64,000 nt of DNA, taken from Tardiphaga sp. 709. Its GTDB lineage: Bacteria; Pseudomonadota; Alphaproteobacteria; Rhizobiales; Xanthobacteraceae. Position numbers and translations under genes: made by a program. Numbering within the stretch: the stretch's first letter is position 1; every line of letters starts with the position of its first letter. Shown piece after piece: positions 43,809 to 53,051 of this stretch. Where the stretch lies: NCBI RefSeq assembly GCF_032401055.1, contig NZ_CP135529.1:4338501-4402500 (forward strand). The letters run 5' to 3'. The notes beneath the pieces are model-generated. The model did not search any database and was not told the DNA's origin. It saw only the letters and a program-made list of their open reading frames with translations.

Positions 43809-44492
43809 ATGGCGGAATATGTGGTCGAATTCGGTCGGGACGGCCGACGTGTGGAAGATGATGGCCGGCTCGATGCCGCAGCTTTCCATCGCAACCACGA
43901 GGCGATCTGGCGGGTTCTTGCGACTTTCCTGCAGCAGGCTTGCGGCGATGTCGTGGAAGTCGGCAGCGGCACCGGCCAGCACGTCATTCACTTCGCTGGA
44001 CAAACGCCCGACATCACCTGGTGGCCGAGCGATCTCAACGACGCCCATCTGAAAAGCATCGCCGCCTGGCGCACCCATGCGGCGCAATTGACCAATGTCA
44101 GGCCGCCGCTGCGGATTGATCTGACCGATCCGGCATGGTGCCCGGAGATGGAGAACGGCAACGGCCCGGGCGCTCTCCTCGCGGTGTTCTGCGCGAATGT
44201 CGTCCACATCGCGCCATGGCCCGTCGCGGAAGGTTTGATCGCGGGCGCTGCAAAATATCTGCGGCCGGACGGGCGTCTCTTTATCTACGGCCCGTTCAAG
44301 CGCGGCGGCAAACATACGGCGGTGAGCAATGCCGTGTTCGACACCAGCCTGCGCGACGGTAATCCTGAATGGGGCGTGCGCGATGTCGAGGAGCTCGAGC
44401 GCGTTGCGCAGGGCGTCGGCCTCGGGCTGGCAGAGATCATCGAGATGCCGGCCAACAATCTGATTCTGGTCTTCGATCGGTCGCCCGACTGA
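43809..44492 (+). CDS. DUF938 SAM-dependent methyltransferase-like protein
   Basis: A 227-residue Rossmann-fold protein. SAM motif I is VVEVGSGTGQHVIHFAG; the DUF938 family is recognised by AAFHRNHEAIWRVL at the start, VWWPSD-like ITWWPSDLN, and YGPFKRGGKHTAVSNAVFD. The substrate is unknown. It is transcribed divergently from the persulfide dioxygenase, perhaps by chance. Start ATG 43809 has GAGGG at about 5-8 bases. Confidence 0.88.
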   Translation: MAEYVVEFGRDGRRVEDDGRLDAAAFHRNHEAIWRVLATFLQQACGDVVEVGSGTGQHVIHFAGQTPDITWWPSDLNDAHLKSIAAWRTHAAQLTNVRPPLRIDLTDPAWCPEMENGNGPGALLAVFCANVVHIAPWPVAEGLIAGAAKYLRPDGRLFIYGPFKRGGKHTAVSNAVFDTSLRDGNPEWGVRDVEELERVAQGVGLGLAEIIEMPANNLILVFDRSPD

Positions 44493-44606
44493 TCAGCGCA
44501 TGGTGCGTGCGCGCTGGCGTGTGTTGATCTGCCGCAGGGCCGTCGTCATAGTTGCGCGGAACGAAGGCCCCGGGACGAACCGGGCCACATCCGGGCGGAT
44601 TTCCCC

Positions 44607-45845
44607 ATGATCGACGCGGCTACCCCAGAGATACACGATGACGCGCGCGCACGCTCCAACGTGATCAGGCTGGCGGCGGCGCAGGCGCTGGGCGGCGCCA
44701 ATTCGGCTGTCATCTTTGCCACCGGCGCCATCGTCGGCGCCACGCTGGCGCCGAGCGTGTCGCTCGCGACGGTGCCGATCTCGGTCTATGTCGTCGGCCT
44801 TGCCTGCGGAACACTACCGGTCGGCATGATCTCCCGCGCCTATGGTCGCCGCGTCGCCTTCATCATCGGCAGTGGCGCCGGTGCGATCTGCGGGCTGCTC
44901 GGCGCCATCGCGATCCTGAAAGCATCATTCGCACTGTTCTGCTGCGCGACATTCTTCGGCGGCTTCTACGGCGCTGTCGCGCAGTCCTATCGCTTCGCCG
45001 CGGCCGATGGCGCCAGCCCGTCCTATCGCCCGAAGGCCGTCTCCTGGGTGATGGCAGGTGGCGTGTTCGCCGGCGTGCTCGGTCCGCAGCTCGTGCAATG
45101 GACCATGGATATCTGGTCGCCCTATCAGTTTGCCGCGAGCTTCGCAGCGCAGGCGGTGGTTGCCCTGATCGCGATGGCGCTGCTCTCCACGGTGGATGCA
45201 CCGAAGCCTGCGCCCGCGGACATGCATGGCGGTAGGCCGCTGCTGGAGATCGTGCGGCAACCGCGCTTCATCGCAGCCGCAATTTGCGGCGTGGTGTCCT
45301 ATTCGATGATGAACCTCGTGATGACCTCGGCGCCGCTGGCGATGAAGCTTTGCGGGCTCACGCTGAGCGATTCCAATTTCGGCCTGCAGTGGCACATCGT
45401 GGCGATGTACGGGCCGAGCTTCTTCACGGGATCTCTGATCGCGCGCTTCGGTGCATCGAAGGTCGTCGCCGCAGGGCTGGCGCTGGAGGCGATCGCCGCG
45501 GTGATCGGCATCGCAGGTATCAGCGCGATGCATTTCTGGATCTGTCTGGTCGTGCTCGGCCTCGGCTGGAATTTCGGTTTCATCGGCGCTTCCGCGCTGG
45601 TGCTGGAAACCCATCGGCCGCAGGAGCGCAACAAGGTGCAGGCGGTCAACGACTTCCTGGTGTTCGGTCTGATGGCGGTGGGCTCATTCTCGTCCGGCCA
45701 GTTGCTGGCGAATTACGGCTGGTCGACAGTCAATGCTGTGGTTTTCCCGCCGGTCGTTCTCGGGCTCGTGGCGCTGGTCATGGCCGGTTTCATCAAGCGC
45801 CGCGCGGTGCAGCAGGCTGCGGCGTTTCCCGATCCGGCGGTCTAG
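44607..45845 (+). CDS. MFS transporter
   Basis: A 412-residue protein with 12 helices. The loop 2-3 motif GMISRAYGRRVAFIIGSGAG resembles the MFS signature (G-x-x-x-D-R-x-G-R-R) with substitutions. The family looks like a permease whose relatives are uncharacterised in Bradyrhizobium; the second half has the repeat GSLIARFGASKVVAAGLALE. No substrate can be named. It is monocistronic, 114 bases after the DUF938 gene. Confidence 0.87.
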   Translation: MIDAATPEIHDDARARSNVIRLAAAQALGGANSAVIFATGAIVGATLAPSVSLATVPISVYVVGLACGTLPVGMISRAYGRRVAFIIGSGAGAICGLLGAIAILKASFALFCCATFFGGFYGAVAQSYRFAAADGASPSYRPKAVSWVMAGGVFAGVLGPQLVQWTMDIWSPYQFAASFAAQAVVALIAMALLSTVDAPKPAPADMHGGRPLLEIVRQPRFIAAAICGVVSYSMMNLVMTSAPLAMKLCGLTLSDSNFGLQWHIVAMYGPSFFTGSLIARFGASKVVAAGLALEAIAAVIGIAGISAMHFWICLVVLGLGWNFGFIGASALVLETHRPQERNKVQAVNDFLVFGLMAVGSFSSGQLLANYGWSTVNAVVFPPVVLGLVALVMAGFIKRRAVQQAAAFPDPAV

Positions 45846-45934
45846 CCAAGGCGCATCACACAGTTGCCGGCCGGGCGATCAACATCGTCCCAAGCCGGCA
45901 TTTGCGAACGATACTCCAGAGACGTCCGGACGTC

Positions 45935-47154
45935 TCAGGCCGATCCTGTGTTTCCAGTGATCGAGGCAGCCACCAGTCCCTGGGTGATGCCTTGTCCGCT
46001 CAGCAGGCGGGCAGCCGGACTTCTTGTCTCGGGAAAGATGGCCAGCAAGGTGTTTGACCCTTTCACCTCAGACCATCCAAGCTCCTGCGCGTGAACCGCA
46101 GCACGCTGGGACACACGCTCAAATGCAGCCGTCGGCTGGCCATTCTTGCCGGTCTCGATCATGAGATTTTTCAGTTCCTTATCGAGGTAGCGGATCAGGT
46201 CGGCTTTCAACGTGACGAAATCGGCATTGCAATCCCGCAGCACTGCCGCGGCATCGGCGTCGTCGACCAGCGCAACAGGTGCTCCAACGTTGCATATTGA
46301 TGGCCTCTCTGGTCGGCATAGTCGATAGCGCGTCGCCGTGTCGCGTGAAGCGCGGGCGAAAGCGGCAGCGTCGAGAGGTCGATAAGGGCGTTGGCACCTT
46401 TCAGCCTCTTCACTGGATCGAGGGTTGCTAACAGCTTCTGCTTTTCGCTGATCGGCAGGACGATATGCGAGGCGATGACGTCGGCAACCCGCCCGGGGTC
46501 GAGGGTTCTCTCCAGCGGCGGCCAAATCGGTGGCACGCGCATGTCATGAGCCGAAACGTAGCTCTCGAACCGTTTGACTGCCTGCTGGATCAGTTCGGGT
46601 TCATCGGGAATAGGACCCTCACTCACGCCTGCAACGTCGACTCTATACGAGCCGGTCTCGCCTACGAAACGCCGAATCACGACGCGTTGACGTCCCTGTG
46701 CCAGAACCCTGAGCGTGCCGTCATCGAGCCTTTGAATTTCAAGCAACTGGGCGAGAACGCCGATGTCGTAGATGTCCTCGAAGCCAGGTTCGTCAACAGT
46801 TTCGTTCTTTTGAATAGCAAGCACGACCTCCCGCTGTCGCGCGAAGGCATATTTCAGAGCGAGTATTGTTTTCTCCCGTCCGACAAAAAGCGGGTAGGTC
46901 GCTGTCGGGAATGGAACGAGATCTCTCAGCGGAATGGCCGGGTAGCTTGATATTCCGCTTTGAAGCTTGATAGTCGGCGTTTCCCGCGAAGTTCGACCGG
47001 CCTGCAGCATCGCCGACAAGGTATTCCAGTCAGCGACACCCAATATTCTCGATATCAACTCCAGGCTTTCGCTGTGACTGATCGTGATGGCTTTGGTGGT
47101 GAGGTTTTCGCGCAGGGTCTGTGCCATAGCCCTTGCATCGCGAAAATCGCGCAT
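45935..47154 (-). pseudogene. LON substrate-binding domain plus Clp N-domain protein, frameshifted
   Basis: The protein has three parts. Residues 1-50 (MRDFRDARAMAQTLRENLTT, then ISHSESLELISRILGVADWN) are a small helical module often found on glyoxalase-superfamily proteins. Residues 60-265 are a LON N-terminal domain (IPLRDLVPFPTATYPLFVGR, RQREVVLAIQKN). The last 130 residues are a ClpA-type N-domain (LHATRRRAIDYADQRGHQYA, ATLEHLL, then LVDDADAAAVLRDCNADF in another frame). There is no ATPase or protease. One base is missing at about 46270-46276. Start ATG 47154 follows AAAGGA. Possibly a substrate adaptor; that is inference. Confidence 0.8.
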
Positions 47155-47374
47155 CTGTTTCGTCCTTTGCATGAGCGAACCAGGAGGCATCAGGTGGTTG
47201 CGTTGCTGACCCGGTCGCTCGGACAAAGGGTGTCGGCAAAGGAAGTGATACGTTCACCGTCCCGTTCAGGGCGCAACCGGCAGGTCGTATCAACCAAGAT
47301 AAAATTGGCTCAAACGCGTCGAGCTGTCAATGAGTGCAGCTGTCGGCTGCCTTCACGCGGTAGTGAGACTTGTA

Positions 47375-48691
47375 TCAGTCCACATCGGCCAATTGGTCCG
47401 CAGTCTCGAAGGCGTCGCGCGGCCATGAGATTTGCACCACCGCGCCGTGATCCGGAAAGACACGATTGCTGAAAGTGACTCTGGCGCCGGTGCGCTCCAG
47501 CAGCGTGCGCGCAATGAATACGCCGAGGCCGAGGCCGCGATGTTCGCCCTCCTCGGCGGGGCGCCGGCGCGACAGATAGGGCTCGCCGATTCGCTTCAGC
47601 AGGTCCGGCGGAATGCCCGGGCCATCGTCCGAGATCGAGATCACGATACTTTCCGCATTCCACCAGGCGTTCACCTCGACCTGCTCCCGCGCGAAATCGA
47701 CCGCATTCTCCAGAATGTTGCCGACGCCGTAGAGGATCGCCGGATTGCGCATGCCGGCCGGTTCGGGGGCGTTGGCGACGGCGATACGTATCTTGATGGC
47801 AATGCCAAAGTCGCGATGCGGCGCCACGGCCTCCTCGATCAGCTGCGAGAGCGGCATGCGGTCGAATGGCGCGCCGCTCGAATTCAGCTGCGTGATCTTG
47901 GACAGAATCTCGCGGCAGCGCTGCGCTTGTTCGCGGACGGTCTTCAGGTCGTCGGCGAGTTCCGGGTTGTTGTGAATGTTCTTCTCAAGCTCCCGGGAGA
48001 TCAGGAAGATGGTCGAGAGCGGCGTTCCCAATTCATGCGCGGCTGCGGCGGCGAGACCGTCGATCTGGGTCAAATGCTGCTCGCGCGTCAGCACCAGTTC
48101 GGTGGCGGCGAGTGCGTCTGAAAGCTTGCGGGCTTCCTCGGTGACCTGAAACGCATAGAGGCTGGTTACGCCGATGGCGGTCAGGATCGAGAACCAGACG
48201 CCGAGCAGATAGATCTGCGGCAGCACCAGCGGTTCTGCGGAGTCCCACGGTAACGGCAGATGAAAGAAGGCCAGCACGGTGGCAGAGGCTGCCGCGAGAA
48301 CGCCGAGCGCGATGGTGAACCGTGTCGGCAATGCTGTCGCGGAGATCAGCACCGGTGCCAGAAACAGGAACGAGAACGGGTTTTGCAATCCGCCGGTGCA
48401 GTAGAGCAGGCCCGCGAGTTCGATGATATTGAGCGCGAGCAGGGCTGCCGCGAAGAGCGGTTCCAGCCGGTGGACCGGATTGAACAGCGTCTGCAGCACG
48501 AGATTGAGGGTCGCCGACAGGCCGATGATCGTCACGCAGGGAATGATCGCGACGTCGTATTCAAGGCCCTGGACTACGACGAAGATCGCCGCCAACTGGC
48601 CGAGCGCAGCGAGCCAGCGCAAACGCAGGATCGTGTCGAGACGAACATAACGGCGCGGCTGGCGAAAGTCGGAGGCGGAAATATCGGTCAT
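47375..48691 (-). CDS. regS: Redox sensor histidine kinase RegB/PrrB/RegS family
   Basis: A 438-residue kinase with six helices in the N-terminal half. The quinone-binding signature is GGLQNPFSFLFLAPVLISA and the H-box is AAAAHELGTPLSTIFLISRE. The redox cysteine of RegB is present in EQAQRCREILSK. N and G boxes are NILENAVDFA, DDGPGIP and GLGLGVFIARTLL. It senses quinone pool or redox state and controls energy metabolism genes. Its RegA/RegR partner is not in this window, although it is usually adjacent; only the LON/Clp-N gene follows, 220 bases later. Confidence 0.92.
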   Translation of the reverse strand: MTDISASDFRQPRRYVRLDTILRLRWLAALGQLAAIFVVVQGLEYDVAIIPCVTIIGLSATLNLVLQTLFNPVHRLEPLFAAALLALNIIELAGLLYCTGGLQNPFSFLFLAPVLISATALPTRFTIALGVLAAASATVLAFFHLPLPWDSAEPLVLPQIYLLGVWFSILTAIGVTSLYAFQVTEEARKLSDALAATELVLTREQHLTQIDGLAAAAAHELGTPLSTIFLISRELEKNIHNNPELADDLKTVREQAQRCREILSKITQLNSSGAPFDRMPLSQLIEEAVAPHRDFGIAIKIRIAVANAPEPAGMRNPAILYGVGNILENAVDFAREQVEVNAWWNAESIVISISDDGPGIPPDLLKRIGEPYLSRRRPAEEGEHRGLGLGVFIARTLLERTGARVTFSNRVFPDHGAVVQISWPRDAFETADQLADVD

Positions 48692-48800
48692 ATCAGGACA
48701 TTAGACGTCTCAGGCGATGACCACAAACCCATGCGGGCTGCGGCCACTTGAAGCGCCCAAGCTTGCCTTCGCCGCCACAATGCCGCATGGAACGGCAGCA

Positions 48801-49595
48801 ATGACGATTGAAGGCACCAAGTCAGGTCATGCGGCGACGGTTGATCGCAATGCTGCGGCGGCGATCGACGTCGCTCATCTCGTCAAATTCTACAAGACCA
48901 ACTGCGCCGTGAACGACATCTCGTTCAAGATCGCGCGCGGCAGTATCACCGGCCTCCTGGGCGGCAATGGCGCTGGCAAGACCACCACCATCGCCATGAT
49001 CATGGGGCTGACGCTGCCGACCTCGGGAAGGGTCTCGGTGCTCGGCTGCGCGATGCCGGCGCAATCAGCCGAAGTACTCGGTCGGATGAATTTTGAAAGC
49101 CCTTACGTCGATATGCCGATGCGGCTCACGGTCCGGCAAAACCTCACCGTGTTCGGAAAACTCTATGCCGTGCCGGACCTCAAGGGCCGCATCGCGCAAC
49201 TGGCTGAAGATCTCGACCTCACCGATTTTCTCGACCGCGCCAGCGGCAAGCTCTCCGCAGGCCAGAAAACCCGTGTTGCGCTTGCCAAGGCGCTGATCAA
49301 CGAGCCGGAATTGTTGCTGCTCGATGAGCCGACGGCCTCGCTCGACCCGGATACGGCCGACTGGATCAGGCGACATATCGAGACCTATCGTAGCAACCAC
49401 AACGCCACGATCCTTCTGGCGTCGCACAACATGCTGGAAGTCGAGCGGCTATGCGACCGCGTCATCATCATGAAGAAGGGCCACATCGAGGACGACGACA
49501 CCCCGGAGCAGATTCTGCTGCGCTATAACCGTACGACGCTGGAAGACGTGTTCCTCGACGTCGCGCGCGGTCGCGACCGGGAGCAGGCGCCATGA
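48801..49595 (+). CDS. ABC-2 type transporter ATP-binding protein
   Basis: About 264 residues. Walker A is GLLGGNGAGKTTTIAM, the ABC signature is KLSAGQKTRVALAKAL (L-S-A-G-Q) and Walker B is LLLLDEPTASLD, with the H-loop in ILLASHNM. The NatA/CcmA-like architecture indicates an exporter. ATG 48801 follows GGAACGG; ATGs at 48717 and 48780 are also in frame. Its stop overlaps the permease start by 4 bases (ATGA). The two are divergent from regS. Confidence 0.92.
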   Translation: MTIEGTKSGHAATVDRNAAAAIDVAHLVKFYKTNCAVNDISFKIARGSITGLLGGNGAGKTTTIAMIMGLTLPTSGRVSVLGCAMPAQSAEVLGRMNFESPYVDMPMRLTVRQNLTVFGKLYAVPDLKGRIAQLAEDLDLTDFLDRASGKLSAGQKTRVALAKALINEPELLLLDEPTASLDPDTADWIRRHIETYRSNHNATILLASHNMLEVERLCDRVIIMKKGHIEDDDTPEQILLRYNRTTLEDVFLDVARGRDREQAP

Positions 49596-50407
49596 GCCTC
49601 GTAGAGCGGTCACACGGCATCGCCATGTATCGCATCAATGCGATGGTGCTGCGCTACTGGTATCTGTTGGTGTCGTCGTGGCCGCGCATGTTGGAACTGG
49701 TCTATTGGCCGGCGCTGCAGATCATCACCTGGGGCTTCCTGCAGAATTACATCTCGCAGAATGCCGGGTTCTTCGCCCAGGCCGGCGGCACGCTGATCGG
49801 CGCAGTGATCCTGTGGGACATCCTGTTTCGCGGCCAGCTTGGCTTCTCCATCTCCTTCCTTGAGGAAATGTGGGCGCGCAATCTCGGTAACCTGATGATG
49901 AGTCCGCTGAAGCCGATCGAGTTTCTGATCTCGCTGATGATCATGAGCCTGATCCGCCTCGCCATCGGCATCATCCCGATGGTGATTCTCGCAATGTTCT
50001 TCAAATTCAACCTGTTCGCGCTCGGCCTGCCGCTGATCGCGTTCTTCTGCAACCTGATCTTCACCAGCTGGTCGCTCGGTATCTTCGTGTCGGGTCTGGT
50101 GCTGCGCAACGGCCTCGGCGCCGAGAGCATCGTCTGGACGCTGATGTTCGGGCTGATGCCGCTGGCCTGCGTCTACTATCCAGTCTCGGTGTTGCCGGCC
50201 TGGCTGCAATATATCGCCTGGGCCTTGCCGCCGACCTATGTGTTCGAGGGCATGCGGGCGCTGCTGTTCGATCACACCTTCCGCGCCGACCTGATGTTGA
50301 CTGCGCTGGCGATCAACGTCGTGCTGTTTATTGTTTCATTCGCGATATTTCTTGGGCTTTTGAACAGCGCCAGGCGCGCCGGAACGCTGATCTCCGGCGG
50401 CGAATAA
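49592..50407 (+). CDS. ABC-2 type transporter permease
   Basis: A 271-residue permease with six helices, for example RLAIGIIPMVILAMFF and NVVLFIVSFAIFLGLLNSAR. It has the ABC-2 membrane family pattern, including the conserved end region GLMPLACVYYPVSVLPAWLQ and ALPPTYVFEGMRALL. It works with the ATPase upstream, to which it is translationally coupled. The exported compound is unknown; related pairs move polysaccharides, antibiotics or sodium. Confidence 0.92.
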   Translation: MSLVERSHGIAMYRINAMVLRYWYLLVSSWPRMLELVYWPALQIITWGFLQNYISQNAGFFAQAGGTLIGAVILWDILFRGQLGFSISFLEEMWARNLGNLMMSPLKPIEFLISLMIMSLIRLAIGIIPMVILAMFFKFNLFALGLPLIAFFCNLIFTSWSLGIFVSGLVLRNGLGAESIVWTLMFGLMPLACVYYPVSVLPAWLQYIAWALPPTYVFEGMRALLFDHTFRADLMLTALAINVVLFIVSFAIFLGLLNSARRAGTLISGGE

Positions 50408-50496
50408 GACCATTTATCAAGGGATAACCGCCGTTTTTACCGCCAATGGCCTGAAAGCCATGCGTGCGGCGCATTGACGCTTTCTTACGCAGACAC

Positions 50497-50508
50497 CAGT
50501 ATATACTG
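50497..50508. promoter_or_regulatory. 12-bp perfect palindrome upstream of phaZ
   Basis: CAGTATATACTG is a perfect palindrome 36 bases before the PHB depolymerase start codon, in the expected promoter zone. It could be an operator; the centre TATATA may also serve as a -10 element. No regulator is identified. Confidence 0.4.
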
Positions 50509-50543
50509 CAGCGCAAAAGCGGATGCTAAACGAGTGAGGACAG

Positions 50544-51869
50544 ATGCCGATAGGTGAATTTGGCAGGCCGCCAGCCCTGCCGTCCGAGACGAGCCCGGCT
50601 CTGACCACCCCGATGTACTGGATGTATGAGATGGCCTACGCGTCGCTCAATCCGGCGCGCGCGATGACAGACGCTACCAGGATGCTGTTTCAGAATCCGC
50701 TGAACCCGTTCTCGCGAACCGAGTTCGGTAAGTCGGTGACCGCGGGCTGCGAATTGTTCGAACGCACCACACGTCGCTACGGCAAGCCGGAATGGGGTCT
50801 CCACGATACTGAAGTGAACGGCGTACGCACGCCGATCGAGATCCGCTCGGTCTGGGAAAAGCCGTTCTGCCGTTTGTTGTATTTCGATCGCAAGCATCCG
50901 CGTCCGCTGCGCGCACCGCAGCCACGTGTGTTGATCGTGGCGCCGATGTCCGGTCACTACGCGACATTGCTGCGCGGTACCGTCGAAGCCTTCCTGCCGA
51001 CCCATGAGGTCTACATCACCGACTGGTCGGATGCGCGTCAGGTGCCGCTGGCCGCGGGCCGCTTCGATCTCGAAGACTACATCGACTATGTGATCGAGAT
51101 GTTCCACGTGCTCGGTGGTAACGTCCATGTGCTCGCGGTCTGTCAGCCCGCGGTGCCGGTGCTCGCCGCCGTGTCGGTGATGGAGGCCGAGAACGATCCC
51201 TATGTGCCCGTCTCGATGACGTTGATGGGCGGCCCGATCGATACGCGCCGCAATCCGACTGCTGTGAACAATCTCGCTGCCGAAAAGGGCATGGATTGGT
51301 TCCGCAACAACGTGATCACCAAGGTGCCGTTTCCGCATCCAGGCATCATGCGCGACGTCTATCCAGGCTTTTTGCAGCTCAGCGGCTTCATCAGCATGAA
51401 TCGCGACCGCCACGTGGAAGCACACAAGAAGCTGTTCGAGAATCTTGTGAAGGGCGATGGCGATCTCGTCGACAAGCATCGCGAGTTCTACGACGAATAT
51501 CTGGCGGTGATGGATCTGACAGCAGAGTATTACCTGCAAACGGTCGACACGGTGTTCGTCAAACACGCGTTGCCGAAGGGAGAGATGACCCATCGCGGCA
51601 AGCCTGTTGATCCCTCGAAGGTCGTCAACGTTGCGCTGATGACCGTCGAAGGCGAGAACGACGACATCTCGGGTCTCGGTCAGACCGAAGCGACGCATAT
51701 GTTGTGCAGTTCGATCCCCGATGAGCGTCGTGTACATTACGTTCAGAAGGGCGTTGGACACTACGGCGTGTTCAATGGATCGCGATTCAAATCTGAAATC
51801 GTGCCGCGCGTGTCTGACTTCATGCTGAGCGCAGCAAGCGCACGACATCGCGCCGCTGCTGCTGAGTGA
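50544..51869 (+). CDS. phaZ: Intracellular polyhydroxyalkanoate depolymerase
   Basis: A 441-residue depolymerase that mobilises stored PHB inside the cell. The N-terminus MYWMYEMAYASLNPARAMTD is typical. The lipase-box equivalent is AVCQPAVPVLAAV with a cysteine nucleophile, as in the intracellular PhaZ1 class, and the histidine near VGHYGVFNGSRF completes the triad. No signal peptide, consistent with a cytosolic enzyme on granules. GAGGA precedes ATG 50544. It is monocistronic and ends in a large palindrome. Confidence 0.94.
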   Translation: MPIGEFGRPPALPSETSPALTTPMYWMYEMAYASLNPARAMTDATRMLFQNPLNPFSRTEFGKSVTAGCELFERTTRRYGKPEWGLHDTEVNGVRTPIEIRSVWEKPFCRLLYFDRKHPRPLRAPQPRVLIVAPMSGHYATLLRGTVEAFLPTHEVYITDWSDARQVPLAAGRFDLEDYIDYVIEMFHVLGGNVHVLAVCQPAVPVLAAVSVMEAENDPYVPVSMTLMGGPIDTRRNPTAVNNLAAEKGMDWFRNNVITKVPFPHPGIMRDVYPGFLQLSGFISMNRDRHVEAHKKLFENLVKGDGDLVDKHREFYDEYLAVMDLTAEYYLQTVDTVFVKHALPKGEMTHRGKPVDPSKVVNVALMTVEGENDDISGLGQTEATHMLCSSIPDERRVHYVQKGVGHYGVFNGSRFKSEIVPRVSDFMLSAASARHRAAAAE

Positions 51870-51876
51870 TTCAACA

Positions 51877-51918
51877 CGCGCGCATGCGATGACGATGCAT
51901 CGTCATCGCATGCGCGCG
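51877..51918. terminator. 42-bp perfect palindrome after phaZ (hairpin, no loop)
   Basis: Each 21-base arm (left arm starts CGCGCGCATGCGATG) is followed directly by its exact reverse complement, centred at 51897/51898. It lies 8 bases past the phaZ stop codon. There is no T-run after it. It would form an extended hairpin acting as a terminator or an mRNA end-protecting structure; the length and perfection are greater than usual for terminators. Confidence 0.7.
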
Positions 51919-52245
51919 ATCAACATCGATGAATCGAAAACAACATCGTTGAAACGCGAGATCGTCGCCTGTGAGCTGTTGCGGCGGGCTTTCTAAGCCC
52001 TTGAAAATAGGCATGGAAACCGGATTTTCCGCCTATTTCTAGCAGCGGTGCGCGATTCACTCCTAGATTCCGAAAATCGGCGTTCTTTTGAATCTGAGAT
52101 TCCTGTTCCGGACCCCATCCGGTAGGGGACAAATCGCCTTTTGACCCCGTATATTGGGCAAATGATTTGTTTTTGCGCCGAGCAATTCCCGTGGCGGCGG
52201 TTATGGCAGAATCCGGTCGATCTACTGACGACCGGGACTACTGAC
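51919..52245. other. Gap downstream of phaZ palindrome, no gene seen
   Basis: About 330 bases before the YgjP peptidase gene. An in-frame extension of that gene reaches 52141 but carries no family sequence. No further repeats or promoter of note were seen apart from AT-rich stretches. Confidence 0.4.
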
Positions 52246-52998
52246 ATGGCCTTCCGCGCACTTCTCTACCGCCGCCCCACCGAACCAGACACGCTTGCCG
52301 TCAAACACGGCTCCCAGATCTTCGCCATACGCCTGCGCAGGCACCGCCGTGCGACGCGTTATACGCTGCGCATTCATCCGAGCGAGCGCGAAGCCATCCT
52401 GACCATGCCGCCGCGTGGGTCATTGGCCGATGCAAAGGACTTTGCACAGCGTCATGGCGCCTGGATCGCCGCGCGTCTTGGCCGTTTGCCGAAGGCAGCA
52501 CCATTCGAGCACGGCACAACGGTTCCGCTGCGGGGAACTCCGCATCGAATCGTGCACCGTGCGGGGCGGGGGACGGTGTGGACCGAGACCCGCGACAGCG
52601 GCGAGAAGATCATCTGCGTCGCCGGCGATGTCGAGCATATCGACCGACGTATCCACGATTTCCTCAAGCGCGAAGCCAAGGCCGATCTCGTCAAGGCATC
52701 GAACCGCTATGCCGCGCAGCTGAACGTCAAGGTGAAGCGGATCTCGATCCGCGATCAGTCGAGCCGCTGGGGGTCGTGCACCACCGAGGGGTCGCTGTCG
52801 TTCTCCTGGCGTCTGATCCTCGCGCCGCCCTTCGTGCTGGACTATCTCGCCGCCCATGAAGTCGGGCATCTCGTCGAGATGAACCACTCGGTGAAGTTCT
52901 GGCGCGTGGTCGGGCGGATCTGCCCGGCGACCGAACGCGCCAAGGCCTGGCTCGATACTCATGGCAACGACCTGCATCGCTTCGGTGTGCAGGACTGA
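52246..52998 (+). CDS. M48/YgjP-type zinc metallopeptidase-like protein
   Basis: A 250-residue SprT/YgjP (DUF45) family protein. The zinc motif is AAHEVGHLVEMNHSVKFW (H-E-x-x-H plus N-H-S-x-x-F-W). The preceding substrate region SIRDQSSRWGSCTTEG is also conserved. Probably a cytosolic metallohydrolase of unknown target. ATG 52246 was chosen because MAFRALLYRRP starts the conserved part; there is only a weak ribosome-binding site. It is convergent with mrcA. Confidence 0.88.
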   Translation: MAFRALLYRRPTEPDTLAVKHGSQIFAIRLRRHRRATRYTLRIHPSEREAILTMPPRGSLADAKDFAQRHGAWIAARLGRLPKAAPFEHGTTVPLRGTPHRIVHRAGRGTVWTETRDSGEKIICVAGDVEHIDRRIHDFLKREAKADLVKASNRYAAQLNVKVKRISIRDQSSRWGSCTTEGSLSFSWRLILAPPFVLDYLAAHEVGHLVEMNHSVKFWRVVGRICPATERAKAWLDTHGNDLHRFGVQD

Positions 52999-53051
52999 GC
53001 TCTTGGTCCCAGCCGCGGTGCTGTGCATCGCGTGTCCGGGACGCTCGCTCG

